From NCBI RefSeq assembly GCF_000463015.1, contig NC_022247.1:2046001-2110000 (forward strand): a DNA stretch of 64,000 bases, read 5' to 3'. The position numbers were made by a program, and so were the translations under genes. Of this stretch, positions 22,146 through 29,544 are shown in pieces; position 1 is the first letter of the stretch, and every line of letters begins with the position of its first letter. Below the pieces are notes generated by a model. It saw only the letters and a list, made by a program, of their open reading frames with translations. It was not told where the DNA came from and searched no databases. This DNA is from Variovorax paradoxus B4. GTDB lineage: Bacteria > Pseudomonadota > Gammaproteobacteria > Burkholderiales > Burkholderiaceae_C.

Positions 22146-22862
22146 TCAGTGATGGCCAATGATATCCGCTCCCACCAGGGTACTGCCTTGGCGTCTGCCC
22201 TCCGGACGCCAGCGCAGCGAAGGCAGTGCGAAGGCCATTCCCAGCAGCGCGCCGGCCAGCGCGTCGAGCACCACGTGCTGCTTGACGGCCAGCGTCGAGT
22301 ACGCGATGGCGGCAAACCACAGCCAGTTGGCAAGGCGCAGAAAGACCGGCGTGCGCGCCTCGCGCAGCACGTGGTCCAGCCGGATGGCCGTGAAGATGGC
22401 CACGGCCACGTGCATCGAGGGGCAGGCGTTGCCCGCGGCATCCACGCCCTGCAGCATCGCAAAGCCGGGATAGCCCGACACGTCGATGGCCAGCGGCGGT
22501 ATCTGCGTCGGCCAGAAGTAGAAGAGGCCCAGGCCGGTCAGGCACAGAGCGCCGATCCACAGCCCGTAGACCACCAGCTCGCGAAAGCTCAGCTGCAGGC
22601 CGGGAGCGACGCCCACGTAGACCCACAGCGAGAGGTAGGCGCCCAGCGCGTAGGGCTGGAACGGGATCAGGTGGTCCAGCGCCGTGAGCGGCATCACCAC
22701 GACCGGGTAGGCCGGGTTGCGCAGCATGTGGAAGTAGCCGATGAAGAAGAGCCAGGTGAAGACCGTGGTCCCGATCGCCTTGAGCCAGAAGAGGCGGCGA
22801 ACGCGCACGCCGATGTCTGCGGTCCAGGTCTGGGGGCTGTGCGTTCGCGGAAGGGGCGCCAT
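22146..22862 (-). CDS. PAP2-superfamily membrane phosphatase / phosphotransferase
   Basis: A 238-residue protein with about six membrane spans and the PAP2 catalytic motifs: PSMH with His151, and KQHVVLD with nucleophile-type His196 and Asp200. The first conserved motif (KxxxxxxRP) is not evident. The His-Asp spacing with a QH pair resembles lipid phosphotransferases such as inositol phosphorylceramide synthases as much as PgpB phosphatases. Start at MAPLPRTHSPQ; an upstream in-frame stretch looks non-coding. It precedes the ACP and ketosynthase genes on the same strand, suggesting a shared lipid-modification role. Confidence 0.85.
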   Translation of the reverse strand: MAPLPRTHSPQTWTADIGVRVRRLFWLKAIGTTVFTWLFFIGYFHMLRNPAYPVVVMPLTALDHLIPFQPYALGAYLSLWVYVGVAPGLQLSFRELVVYGLWIGALCLTGLGLFYFWPTQIPPLAIDVSGYPGFAMLQGVDAAGNACPSMHVAVAIFTAIRLDHVLREARTPVFLRLANWLWFAAIAYSTLAVKQHVVLDALAGALLGMAFALPSLRWRPEGRRQGSTLVGADIIGHH

Positions 22863-22938
22863 GTGCAGGTCGGTCGGGTGTCCGTGGTTTTCGTCGGCCG
22901 GCCGATCTTGCCAGAGCGCCGTGACCGCATGACGCAAT

Positions 22939-23781
22939 TCAGGCGAGTGCGGCGGACCGCTTCCTGTGCTGGAAGGACGTCGGCGAGCGCCCGGTGGCGG
23001 CCTTGAACATGGCGCAGAACGCGCTGTCGGTGGCATAGCCGCTGGCGGCCGCCACCTGGCTCACGGCCATGCCGCGCGCCAGCAGCGGCAGCGCATGCGC
23101 CATCACGGCCTGCTGCCGCCACTGCTGCCAGCTCATGCCGAGCTGGTCGCGGAACAGCCGCGCCACGGTGCGCTCGCTGGCACCGATGGCGGCAGCGCGC
23201 TCGGCCAGCGTGGCGCGGTCGGCCGGGTTGCGCAGCAGCGTCTCGCACAGCTGGCGCAGCCGCTTGTCGGTGGGCAGCGGCACGTCGATGCGGATCTGCG
23301 TGGCGCGTTCGAGTTCGTCGACCAAGAGCGGGGCGATCATGCGTTCGCGCTGCGGTGCGTGCGGATCGGTGGGCGGCAGGCCGTCGGGCGTGGTGTCGAG
23401 CGCGAGCATCAGCGCGCGCAGCAACGGGCTGATCTCGAGCACCTCGCACTTTTCCCACGGCGGACCAAGCCAGGCATGGAGGTACACGGTGCGCAGCTCG
23501 GCGTCTTCGATCAGCATGATGCTGTGCGGCATGTTGGCCGGCACCCAGACCGCGCGCGAGGGCGGCACGATGTAGCTGCCGTCCTGCGTGCTGAGCCGGA
23601 TCACGCCGCGGGTCGAGAAAGTGAGCTGCGGCCACGGGTGCTGGTGCAGCTCGACGAAGGTGTCGGCGCTCAGGAAATGTTCCTTGGCGCGCAGCGGCCG
23701 GACCGCGTCGGGTGCGTAGAGGTGCGGCGTGAGCGAGGCGACGCTGGTGACCGGGGAGGGGAGTGAAACGGCGCTTGGCAT
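22939..23781 (-). CDS. AraC-family transcriptional regulator, cupin-type
   Basis: A 280-residue regulator with an N-terminal AraC cupin (LHQHPWPQLTFSTRGVI, VPANMPHSI) and a C-terminal double helix-turn-helix (LAERAAAIGASERTVARLF; SQVAAASGYATDSAFCAMF). The match to single-gene-regulating exporter controllers of this type, together with its divergent position 88 bases from an MFS gene, suggests it controls that transporter. Open frame extends upstream, but the MPSAVSLPSPV start avoids running into the MFS leader. Confidence 0.88.
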   Translation of the reverse strand: MPSAVSLPSPVTSVASLTPHLYAPDAVRPLRAKEHFLSADTFVELHQHPWPQLTFSTRGVIRLSTQDGSYIVPPSRAVWVPANMPHSIMLIEDAELRTVYLHAWLGPPWEKCEVLEISPLLRALMLALDTTPDGLPPTDPHAPQRERMIAPLLVDELERATQIRIDVPLPTDKRLRQLCETLLRNPADRATLAERAAAIGASERTVARLFRDQLGMSWQQWRQQAVMAHALPLLARGMAVSQVAAASGYATDSAFCAMFKAATGRSPTSFQHRKRSAALA

Positions 23782-23869
23782 GGTTTCGACAAATGTTGTC
23801 GCTGTATCGCCATTCTGCCGCGGCGAGCGGGCATAGCATCGGTGCCTGCGCGGTTTTTTGTAGCAATCC

Positions 23870-25123
23870 ATGTCTTCCTCTTCCTTCCCGACAGCCACCC
23901 CTTCCACCAGCCTGCGCGGCGACGCCCAGCTCATTGGCCTGGTCGGCCTGGCCCACGCCATCAGCCACTTCAGCCAGCTGATCCTGGCGCCGCTGTTCCC
24001 CTGGCTCAAAGACGCGTTCAACGTGAGCTACACCGAACTTGGCGCGGTGCTGACGGTGTTCTTCGTGGTCTCGTGCATCGTGCAGGCGGCCTCGGGCTTC
24101 ATCGTCGACAAGCTGGGTCCGCGGCCGGTGCTGTTCGTGGGGCTGGGCGCACTGGCCCTGGCGGCTTTCGGCTATGCGCTGGCCCAGAGCTACTGGATGC
24201 TGCTGCTGTGCGCGGTCGTGGGCGGCATCGGCAATGGCGTGTTCCACCCGGTCGACTACACGCTCTTCAACCGCAAGGTGGCGCCGACGCGGCTCGGCCA
24301 TGCCTACAGCGTGCACGGCATCACCGGCAGCCTGGGCTGGGCGCTGGCGCCGGCCTTCGTGGTGCCGATTGCCATCGCCTTTTCGTGGCGCGCGGCGCTG
24401 GCGTCGGCCGGTGCGCTGGCCATCGTGGTGCTGCTGGTGCTCTGGGCCTACCGCAGCGTGCTGGCGCTCGACGTGAAGACGGTGCAGAAGGCGACCGGAC
24501 ACGGCGAGCCGGCACCCGTCGGCGGCGAGTTCGACTTTCTGCGCATTCCGGCCGTGTGGATGTGCTTCGGCTTCTTTTTCTTCTATGCCGTCGTGATCAG
24601 CGTGGTGCAGACCTTCGCGCCGGTGGCGGCAGGCCACCTGCACGCGGTGCCGGTGGCGCTGGTGGCGGTGTGCCTCACGGTCTACATGGTGGCGAGCGCG
24701 GCCGGCATGGTGGCGGGGGGCTTCCTGGCCTCGGATCCGTCGCGCTGCGAACGCATCGTGGGCATCGGCTTCGGGGTGGCGGCCGCACTGGCGCTGGTGC
24801 TGGCCTTTGCGCAGTTTCCGCCGGTGATGGTGCCGGTGCTGTTCGGCGCCATGGGGTTCGTGTCGGGTGTCGCGGGGCCCTCGCGCGACCTGCTGGTCAA
24901 GCGCTCGACGCCGCCGAACGCCACCGGGCGCGTCTACGGCGTGGTGTATGCGGGCCTCGACATCGGCCAGGCGCTGGCGCCGCTGGTGTTCGGCCGTTTG
25001 ATGGACCATGGCCAGTACACGAGCGTGATCGCCGGCCTTGCGCTGGTGCAAGGCGTGCTGATTGCCAGCGCCTTCAACGTGACGCGGGTGCGCCGCACGG
25101 CGCTGATGCCGGCCTCGGCCTGA
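23870..25123 (+). CDS. MFS transporter, fosmidomycin-resistance (Fsr)-like
   Basis: A 417-residue major facilitator with 12 predicted spans. The opening LIGLVGLAHAISHFSQLILAP, the loop DKLGPRPVLFVGL and the central GNGVFHPVDYTLFNRKV (the conserved GIFHP-type segment) resemble the Fsr/YfnM group of exporters. The substrate is unknown. It is divergent from the AraC regulator. The frame is complete and typical in length. Confidence 0.88.
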   Translation: MSSSSFPTATPSTSLRGDAQLIGLVGLAHAISHFSQLILAPLFPWLKDAFNVSYTELGAVLTVFFVVSCIVQAASGFIVDKLGPRPVLFVGLGALALAAFGYALAQSYWMLLLCAVVGGIGNGVFHPVDYTLFNRKVAPTRLGHAYSVHGITGSLGWALAPAFVVPIAIAFSWRAALASAGALAIVVLLVLWAYRSVLALDVKTVQKATGHGEPAPVGGEFDFLRIPAVWMCFGFFFFYAVVISVVQTFAPVAAGHLHAVPVALVAVCLTVYMVASAAGMVAGGFLASDPSRCERIVGIGFGVAAALALVLAFAQFPPVMVPVLFGAMGFVSGVAGPSRDLLVKRSTPPNATGRVYGVVYAGLDIGQALAPLVFGRLMDHGQYTSVIAGLALVQGVLIASAFNVTRVRRTALMPASA

Positions 25124-25141
25124 TCTCCCGCGGATTTCGTC

Positions 25142-25525
25142 TCAAGCCGTGGGCAGGATCTCGCGCACGCGCGCCCAGGGCCGGCACATCAGCGTGCCGC
25201 GCGGCGAGACGACGATCGGCCGCTGCAGCAGGATCGGGTTCGCGACGATGAAGTCGAACAGCTGGTCGTCCGTCCACTTCGGATCGGCCAGTGCCAGGTC
25301 TTCATAGGGCGCTTCCTTCGTGCGCAGCAGGTCGCGCGCGCCCATGCCCATGGCCTTGGCCAGCTCGCGCAGCTTCTTCTTCGAGGGCGGGGTCTCCAGG
25401 TACAGGACGATCTCGGGCTCCACGCCGCTCTCGTGGATCAGGCCCAGCACGTTGCGCGAAGTGCTGCAGTTGGGCTTGTGGAAGATGGTCATCGGGTAGT
25501 CGGTGGTCGGGGTGCGTGCGGCCAT
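25142..25525 (-). CDS. ArsC/Spx-family (glutaredoxin-type) reductase
   Basis: A 127-residue thioredoxin-fold protein of the ArsC/YffB family. The catalytic cysteine is Cys20 in KPNCSTSRNVL, and the downstream IVANPILLQRPIVV with its arginine is the substrate-binding triad region of glutaredoxin-coupled arsenate reductases. Family members act as arsenate reductases or as uncharacterised thiol reductases. The gene lies 13 bases after a GST gene and far from the arsenic operon at the end of the window, so a stress role is as likely. It is convergent with the MFS gene. Confidence 0.85.
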   Translation of the reverse strand: MAARTPTTDYPMTIFHKPNCSTSRNVLGLIHESGVEPEIVLYLETPPSKKKLRELAKAMGMGARDLLRTKEAPYEDLALADPKWTDDQLFDFIVANPILLQRPIVVSPRGTLMCRPWARVREILPTA

Positions 25526-25538
25526 GGTGTGGTCGTCG

Positions 25539-26228
25539 TCAGCCTTTCTGTGCTTCCTGGTCCATCGTGAAGGGAAAGCGCGCCGCCCAGAAGTCGGCCA
25601 GCCGCGGATCGGCATCCACGCGCCGCACCACCCGGGCCATGCGCGGCGCCTCGCGGTAGAAACGCCTGCGCTGCGGCGTCCAGCGCGACATCACGGTCAC
25701 GTAGAGGTCGAGCATGCTGATCCTCTCGCCGAGCAGGTAGGGCGCGGGTTCGTCGATCTGCGTGTCCATCAGGTGCCAGCAGTGCGCAATGCGCTCGGCT
25801 GTGCGTTCGAGCATCACGGCCTGCGCTGCGGGGTCGGGCGTGAGGCGCGTGGGGTCGTCGCGCACCCAGTAGAGCGAATAGATGGCCGCCGGCAGGTAGA
25901 CCATCCAGCGCAGGTAGCGCGCGCGCAGCGGATCGCCGGGCGCGGGGCAGAGCCCGGCTTCCGGATGGCGGTCGCCGAGCCAGATCAGGATGGCCGCGCT
26001 CTCGGTCATCACCTCGCCCGAAGGCAGCACGAGCGCGGGAACCTGGCGCATCGGGTTGACGCCCGAGACGCGCTCGCGCTCGGACTCCCCCTCCCAGGGC
26101 GCGACGTCGACGACATCGACCTGCGCGCCGATCAGCGTCAGCGCGGCATGGACGGGCGTGGCGCCAGAACCGGGCGCGCCGTAGAGGGTGTAGCGGTCGT
26201 TTGAAGATGAAGCGGATGCGGAGGCCAT
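25539..26228 (-). CDS. Glutathione S-transferase family protein
   Basis: A 229-residue GST: N-terminal thioredoxin-like domain (RYTLYGAPGSGATPVHAALT, then NPMRQVPALVLPSGEVMTES with the cis-proline and the glutathione-binding ES pair) and a C-terminal helical domain from about residue 95 (ISMLDLYVTVMSRW contains the N-capping/hydrophobic staple region). It lies 32 bases after ribH and 13 bases before the ArsC-like gene on the same strand. The substrate is not predictable. Confidence 0.88.
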   Translation of the reverse strand: MASASASSSNDRYTLYGAPGSGATPVHAALTLIGAQVDVVDVAPWEGESERERVSGVNPMRQVPALVLPSGEVMTESAAILIWLGDRHPEAGLCPAPGDPLRARYLRWMVYLPAAIYSLYWVRDDPTRLTPDPAAQAVMLERTAERIAHCWHLMDTQIDEPAPYLLGERISMLDLYVTVMSRWTPQRRRFYREAPRMARVVRRVDADPRLADFWAARFPFTMDQEAQKG

Positions 26229-26260
26229 CCGCCCAGATTACTGCAGCAGCCTGCCGGTTG

Positions 26261-26776
26261 TCACGCGGCGGCCAGCAGCGCGTCGACCTTCTTCAGGCCT
26301 TCGAGCGTCCTCACGCAGGCCTCGGCCACCTCGGTGCCCTTGACGGCGAAGTGGCGGTGGAAGTACTTGCGGTGCTCCACATGCTCGTGGAAATGGTGCG
26401 GCGTGAGCACGGCCGAGAAGATCGGCACGTCGGTTTCGAGCTGCAGCGACATCAGCGTGCTGACGACGGTGCCGGCCACGAACTCGTGGCGGTAGATGCC
26501 ACCGTCCACCACCAGCGCGCAGCCCACGATGGCCGCGTACTTGCCCGAGTTGGCGAGCCGCTTGGCATGCAGCGGAATCTCGAAGGCGCCTGGCACGTCG
26601 AAGATGTCGATCAGCTCGCGTGCCACGCCGAGCCGCTCCATTTCGGCAAGGAAGGCATCGCGTGCCTGGTGGACGATGTCGGAATGCCATTGCGCCTCGA
26701 CAAAGGCGATGCGCTCGCCGCGCGGGTTGCCCGGCGCGTTGACGGCGGAAAGGGGAAGGTCGTTGATCTGACTCAT
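26261..26776 (-). CDS. ribH: 6,7-dimethyl-8-ribityllumazine synthase, type II (RibH2-like)
   Basis: A 171-residue lumazine synthase, penultimate step of riboflavin synthesis. It reads clearly as the type II decameric group: FVEAQWHSDIVHQARDAF, FDVPGAFEIPLHAKRL, VVDGGIYRHEFVAGTVV with the catalytic histidine, and VLTPHHFHEHVEHRKYFHRH. The stretch DGGIYRH is characteristic of Brucella-type RibH2 as I recall it. AGAGG precedes the ATG. An FMN riboswitch lies about 100 bases upstream on the same strand, so expression should fall when FMN is plentiful. GST and ArsC-like genes follow closely and may share the transcript. Confidence 0.93.
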   Translation of the reverse strand: MSQINDLPLSAVNAPGNPRGERIAFVEAQWHSDIVHQARDAFLAEMERLGVARELIDIFDVPGAFEIPLHAKRLANSGKYAAIVGCALVVDGGIYRHEFVAGTVVSTLMSLQLETDVPIFSAVLTPHHFHEHVEHRKYFHRHFAVKGTEVAEACVRTLEGLKKVDALLAAA

Positions 26777-26876
26777 GGTGTGCCTCTTGAAAGCAGGTTT
26801 CCTGAATCAGGGCGCACGAAACCACGGGGCAGACCGCGCGCTCCAATGCAAAGCGCGCGGGCCAGCCCGCATTTCG

Positions 26877-27040
26877 CGCTCTCTTTCATCCGGACTGTGA
26901 CCGTCGGCTTCGGAATTGCACCGAAATCTGCTGACCCCGCCGCCTGTTGCAGGCCTTGGGCGCTCGCGGGCTCGTGCGGCTCCCCTCTCGAAGAAACCGC
27001 CATTACCGCCGGTGGGGAGTTTCGCCCCGCCCTGAGAACG
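26877..27040 (-). promoter_or_regulatory. FMN riboswitch (RFN element)
   Basis: On the minus strand the conserved RFN core reads CGTTCTCAGGGCGGGG, then CTCCCCACCGGCGGTAAT, AGCCCGCGAGCG, GGTCAGCAGATTTCGGTG and CCGACGGTCACAGTCCGGA, ending in ATGAAAGAGAG. All six paired segments of the FMN aptamer can be matched. It precedes ribH. A strong GC hairpin with 9-base arms (26834-26860) follows the aptamer and could be part of the expression platform; no U-run follows it, so control may be translational. Confidence 0.95.
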
Positions 27041-27158
27041 CTTGCCGTCCGGCATGCCGGACGACGGTGCGATTCTAGGAGCGGCCGGCGGAAGAGGTTG
27101 TCGCCCGCGCGCCAGACCTTCGGCCGCGCGGGGATTTTCTCCGCAGGCGGGATGCGGC

Positions 27159-28250
27159 TCAGCGCTTCGCGAGGAACTGCGTCATGCGTTGCAGTTCGTC
27201 GTCGAGCGCCGCACGGAACGACGCATCGCGGGGCTTGCGGTCGACGTAGCCGAACGCGGGCTGAACCCGGCCTTCGGGCGCCGTGACGTTGGCCCAGCCG
27301 ATCACGCGGTCGTGCCTGAGCATCGGCAGCGCGTAGTAGCCGAACTGCCGCTTCGGTGCCGGCGTGTAGGCCTCGAACTTGTACGTCCAGCCCCACAGCA
27401 GCTCGAAGCGGCGGCGGTCCCACACCACGGGGTCGAAGGGCGCGAGCAGCCGCACTTCTTCGTCGGGCGCATGGCGCCGCGAGGCTGGGTTCTCATTGCC
27501 GGGCCAGTACCAGGTGGTGCCGTCGATGCGGCAGCTCGCGAGTTCGTCGCGCGCCAGGCGCAGCGCGGCCTGCGTCTGCGACGAGAGATGCGGTGCACCG
27601 TAGCCGAGCAGCCGCACGAGATACGTCAGGCTCGCGGCCGGCAGCGGCGCGTATTTGCGCACGACCAGGTCGATCAGCGCGGCGGCGCGCTGCGCGCGGC
27701 CGGCCGGGCTGTCGTCGGCCGGCACATGCGTCACGGCTTCGTAGACGCGCGTGCCGCTGTCGCGCCGCACCACGCGCAGCATGCCGCGGTAGTGCATGCC
27801 GTCGAGCAGGTGCGTGGTCGCGTTGCTCGATCCACCCCAGTAGTTCTTGACGCGGCCGTGCGCGAAGTGCTGCTCCACCTGGCGCGGATGCACCGGGCCG
27901 TGTTCGCGGACGTAGGCCAGCACGTCGGCTGCCTTGCGCCGCGTATCGGCATCCCAGGCGCGCTTGGCTTCGCGCGGATGCATCAGCGCCAGATGCTCGC
28001 GCGGCAGGAAGCCGTAGTTGACGAGGCAGTCTTCCTCGATGGCAAGGCGGGTGTAGCGGCTCTCCAGGTCGCCGGCGCGGTAGTCCTTCACGCGGTGGCG
28101 CAGCGTGAGGTCCTGCGCGCGCGCGGGGGCGCGGATCGGGTCGGCCTGCACGAAGCCGAGCCGGCGGATCGCGCCTGGCAGCGTCGTCGGCTTGAAGAGG
28201 GTGCGCGCTATTGCGTAACGGCGCAGGTCGTCGAGGGTCGGGGGAGCCAT
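27159..28250 (-). CDS. YcaQ/AlkX-family winged-helix DNA glycosylase
   Basis: A 363-residue HTH_42 (YcaQ) protein, the family of AlkZ/AlkX glycosylases that remove interstrand crosslinks or bulky alkyl bases. Family features are FVQADPIRAPARAQDL near the N-terminus, REHGPVHPRQVEQHF (winged-helix), and near the C-terminus LLAPFDPVVWDRRRFELLWGW followed by FEAYTPAPKRQFGYYALP. In the family the catalytic motif is QxQ or QxD; here the N-terminal RLGFVQADPI supplies Q-A-D. A pair of palindromic repeats lies just upstream. No operon partner is seen. Confidence 0.87.
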   Translation of the reverse strand: MAPPTLDDLRRYAIARTLFKPTTLPGAIRRLGFVQADPIRAPARAQDLTLRHRVKDYRAGDLESRYTRLAIEEDCLVNYGFLPREHLALMHPREAKRAWDADTRRKAADVLAYVREHGPVHPRQVEQHFAHGRVKNYWGGSSNATTHLLDGMHYRGMLRVVRRDSGTRVYEAVTHVPADDSPAGRAQRAAALIDLVVRKYAPLPAASLTYLVRLLGYGAPHLSSQTQAALRLARDELASCRIDGTTWYWPGNENPASRRHAPDEEVRLLAPFDPVVWDRRRFELLWGWTYKFEAYTPAPKRQFGYYALPMLRHDRVIGWANVTAPEGRVQPAFGYVDRKPRDASFRAALDDELQRMTQFLAKR

Positions 28251-28306
28251 GGGGCGAATTGCAGCACAGGTGAGGCGCTGCTGTTCAGGGCGCCTTGTTC
28301 AGGGCG

Positions 28307-28403
28307 CGATCACGCCGACGGGGTACGCGGCGAAGCGAATGTCCTCCGGCCTTCGGCCTCCCCCCTTGATTTCGCTGCGCAAGGCACCCCATCGGCGTGA
28401 TCG
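28307..28403. repeat. Palindromic extragenic repeat, copy A
   Basis: A 97-base element bounded by inverted ends: 28307-28324 (CGATCACGCCGACGGGGT) and 28386-28403 are reverse complements except for one base. The interior carries GCGAATGTCC, CGGCCTTCGGCC and CCTTGATTTCGCTGCG. A related copy lies in inverted orientation about 50 bases away. It fills the 327-base gap between the sugar-isomerase gene and the YcaQ gene. As RNA it would fold into one long hairpin. The look is that of a REP/MITE-type element. Confidence 0.75.
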
Positions 28404-28450
28404 TTGGAAAGAGCAGTCGTTGATCAGCGGTATACCCAGAGCGTGCCCAG

Positions 28451-28544
28451 GTGCACAGGGCATCGGGTGCTCCCCGCAGCGAAATCAAGGAGGAGGCGAA
28501 GCCGGGGGACATTCGCGGAGGGGAGTACCCGGTGGCCCGTGCAC
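28451..28544. repeat. Palindromic extragenic repeat, copy B (inverted)
   Basis: A 94-base relative of copy A in the opposite orientation. Its own ends, 28451-28471 and 28524-28544, are imperfect inverted repeats (17 of 21 positions). The interior CGCAGCGAAATCAAGGAGGA is the reverse complement of the TTGATTTCGCTGCG block of copy A. Flanking sequence also matches between copies in inverted sense (GGGCGCC...TTGTTC near 28288 and 28550-28566). No open frame of interest is present here. Confidence 0.75.
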
Positions 28545-28577
28545 GCGCCCCGAACAAAGGCGCCCCGAATGCCTTCG

Positions 28578-29456
28578 CTAGACGGCTCGCTTGTGCCGCC
28601 CGATACACACGTCGAGTGTTTCGCTGCCAGGCCGCTGCCACCAGTCGAGATTCGAGAAGATCTCGACCTCGCTGAATCCCGCGAAGCCCGCGTCCTCGAC
28701 CCAGCCGCGGATCTTCTTCAGTTCGACCACGCCGTCGCCCATCATCCCGCGGTCGCTCAGCAGGTCGCGCGTGGGCGTGAGCCAGTCGCAGACGTGATAG
28801 GCCAACAGGCGCTCGCGGCCGGCGCGCGCGATCTGCTGCTGCAGCTTCGGATCCCACCAGACGTGATAGATGTCGAGCGCCACGCCCAGCATGCCGCTCT
28901 TGCCCGCATCGAGCTCGTCGCAGATGTCGAGCGCGTGTTCGAGCGTGTTGATGCAGGCACGGTCGGCCGCCTGCATCGGGTGCAGCGGCTCGATGGCCAG
29001 CGGCATGCCGACTTCGCGCGCGTATTCGAGCGATGCGGCGATGCCGTCGCGCACCTCGCCGCGTGCACGGGCGATGTCCTTGTAGGCGGCCTTGCCCTCC
29101 AGCGCGCCGGGCAGGGCGCCGACCACCAGCACGAGGCAGGGTGCATCGAGCGTTCTGGCTTCGTCGATGGCGCGGCGGTTGTCGTCGAGCGCGGCCTGGA
29201 GGCCCGCTGCATCGGCCGCCGGAAAGAAGCCGCCGCGGCAGTAGCCCGAAAGGCCGATGCCGTGCGCCTTCAGCTGCTTTGCGACCTTGTCGAGCCCGAC
29301 GGCCGCCACCTGGTCGCGCCAGGGGCTGATCGCGCGGATGCCGCGTTCGGCGCACTGGTCGATGATCCGGTCCAGCGGCACCTCGGCGCCCGACTGCTTG
29401 CGGATGGTCGCGGTGTTGATCGACAGCCAGTCGTGGTTCTGCGAGAAATCGCGCAT
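28578..29456 (-). CDS. Sugar phosphate isomerase/epimerase-like TIM-barrel protein
   Basis: A 292-residue xylose-isomerase-like TIM barrel (AP_endonuc_2 family). Metal-ligand type residues appear in AIEPLHPMQ (Glu), GVALDIYHVWWDPKL (Asp and His), LLAYHVCDW (His) and FSEVEIFS (Glu), the normal order for this fold. Start at MRDFSQNHDWL. It is the last gene of the minus-strand catabolic series. Enzymes of this family isomerise or epimerise sugars, keto-sugars or cyclitols. The substrate is not predictable. Confidence 0.85.
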   Translation of the reverse strand: MRDFSQNHDWLSINTATIRKQSGAEVPLDRIIDQCAERGIRAISPWRDQVAAVGLDKVAKQLKAHGIGLSGYCRGGFFPAADAAGLQAALDDNRRAIDEARTLDAPCLVLVVGALPGALEGKAAYKDIARARGEVRDGIAASLEYAREVGMPLAIEPLHPMQAADRACINTLEHALDICDELDAGKSGMLGVALDIYHVWWDPKLQQQIARAGRERLLAYHVCDWLTPTRDLLSDRGMMGDGVVELKKIRGWVEDAGFAGFSEVEIFSNLDWWQRPGSETLDVCIGRHKRAV

Positions 29457-29463
29457 GGTCAGT

Positions 29464-29540
29464 GCCCGCCCGGCCGCCCGAAGGGCACGGAGCGCCCCCT
29501 GGGGGGGCAGCGATACACGAAGTGATGAGCGTGGGGGCGC
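29464..29540. repeat. Comamonadaceae-type GC-rich extragenic repeat
   Basis: The short gap between the DUF993 and isomerase genes contains CGGCCGCCCGAAGGGCACGG, GCGCCCCCTGGGGGGGCAGC and CACGAAGTGATGAGCGTGGG. I associate this composition (CCCCC-GGGGGGCAGCGA, then CACGAAGTG and GAGCGTGGGGGC) with a dispersed extragenic repeat in Acidovorax and Variovorax genomes; that is memory, not a search. It can form hairpins and may mark a processing or partial termination point inside the operon. Confidence 0.5.
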
Positions 29541-29544
29541 ATGA

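Noticed and set aside
26777..27423. Coding frames over the FMN riboswitch region
   Set aside because: The region is fully explained by the conserved RFN aptamer and a GC hairpin; the frames have no family motif.
28251..28577. CRISPR-like repeated structure in the gap
   Set aside because: Two inverted palindromic copies, not direct repeats with spacers; no cas genes.
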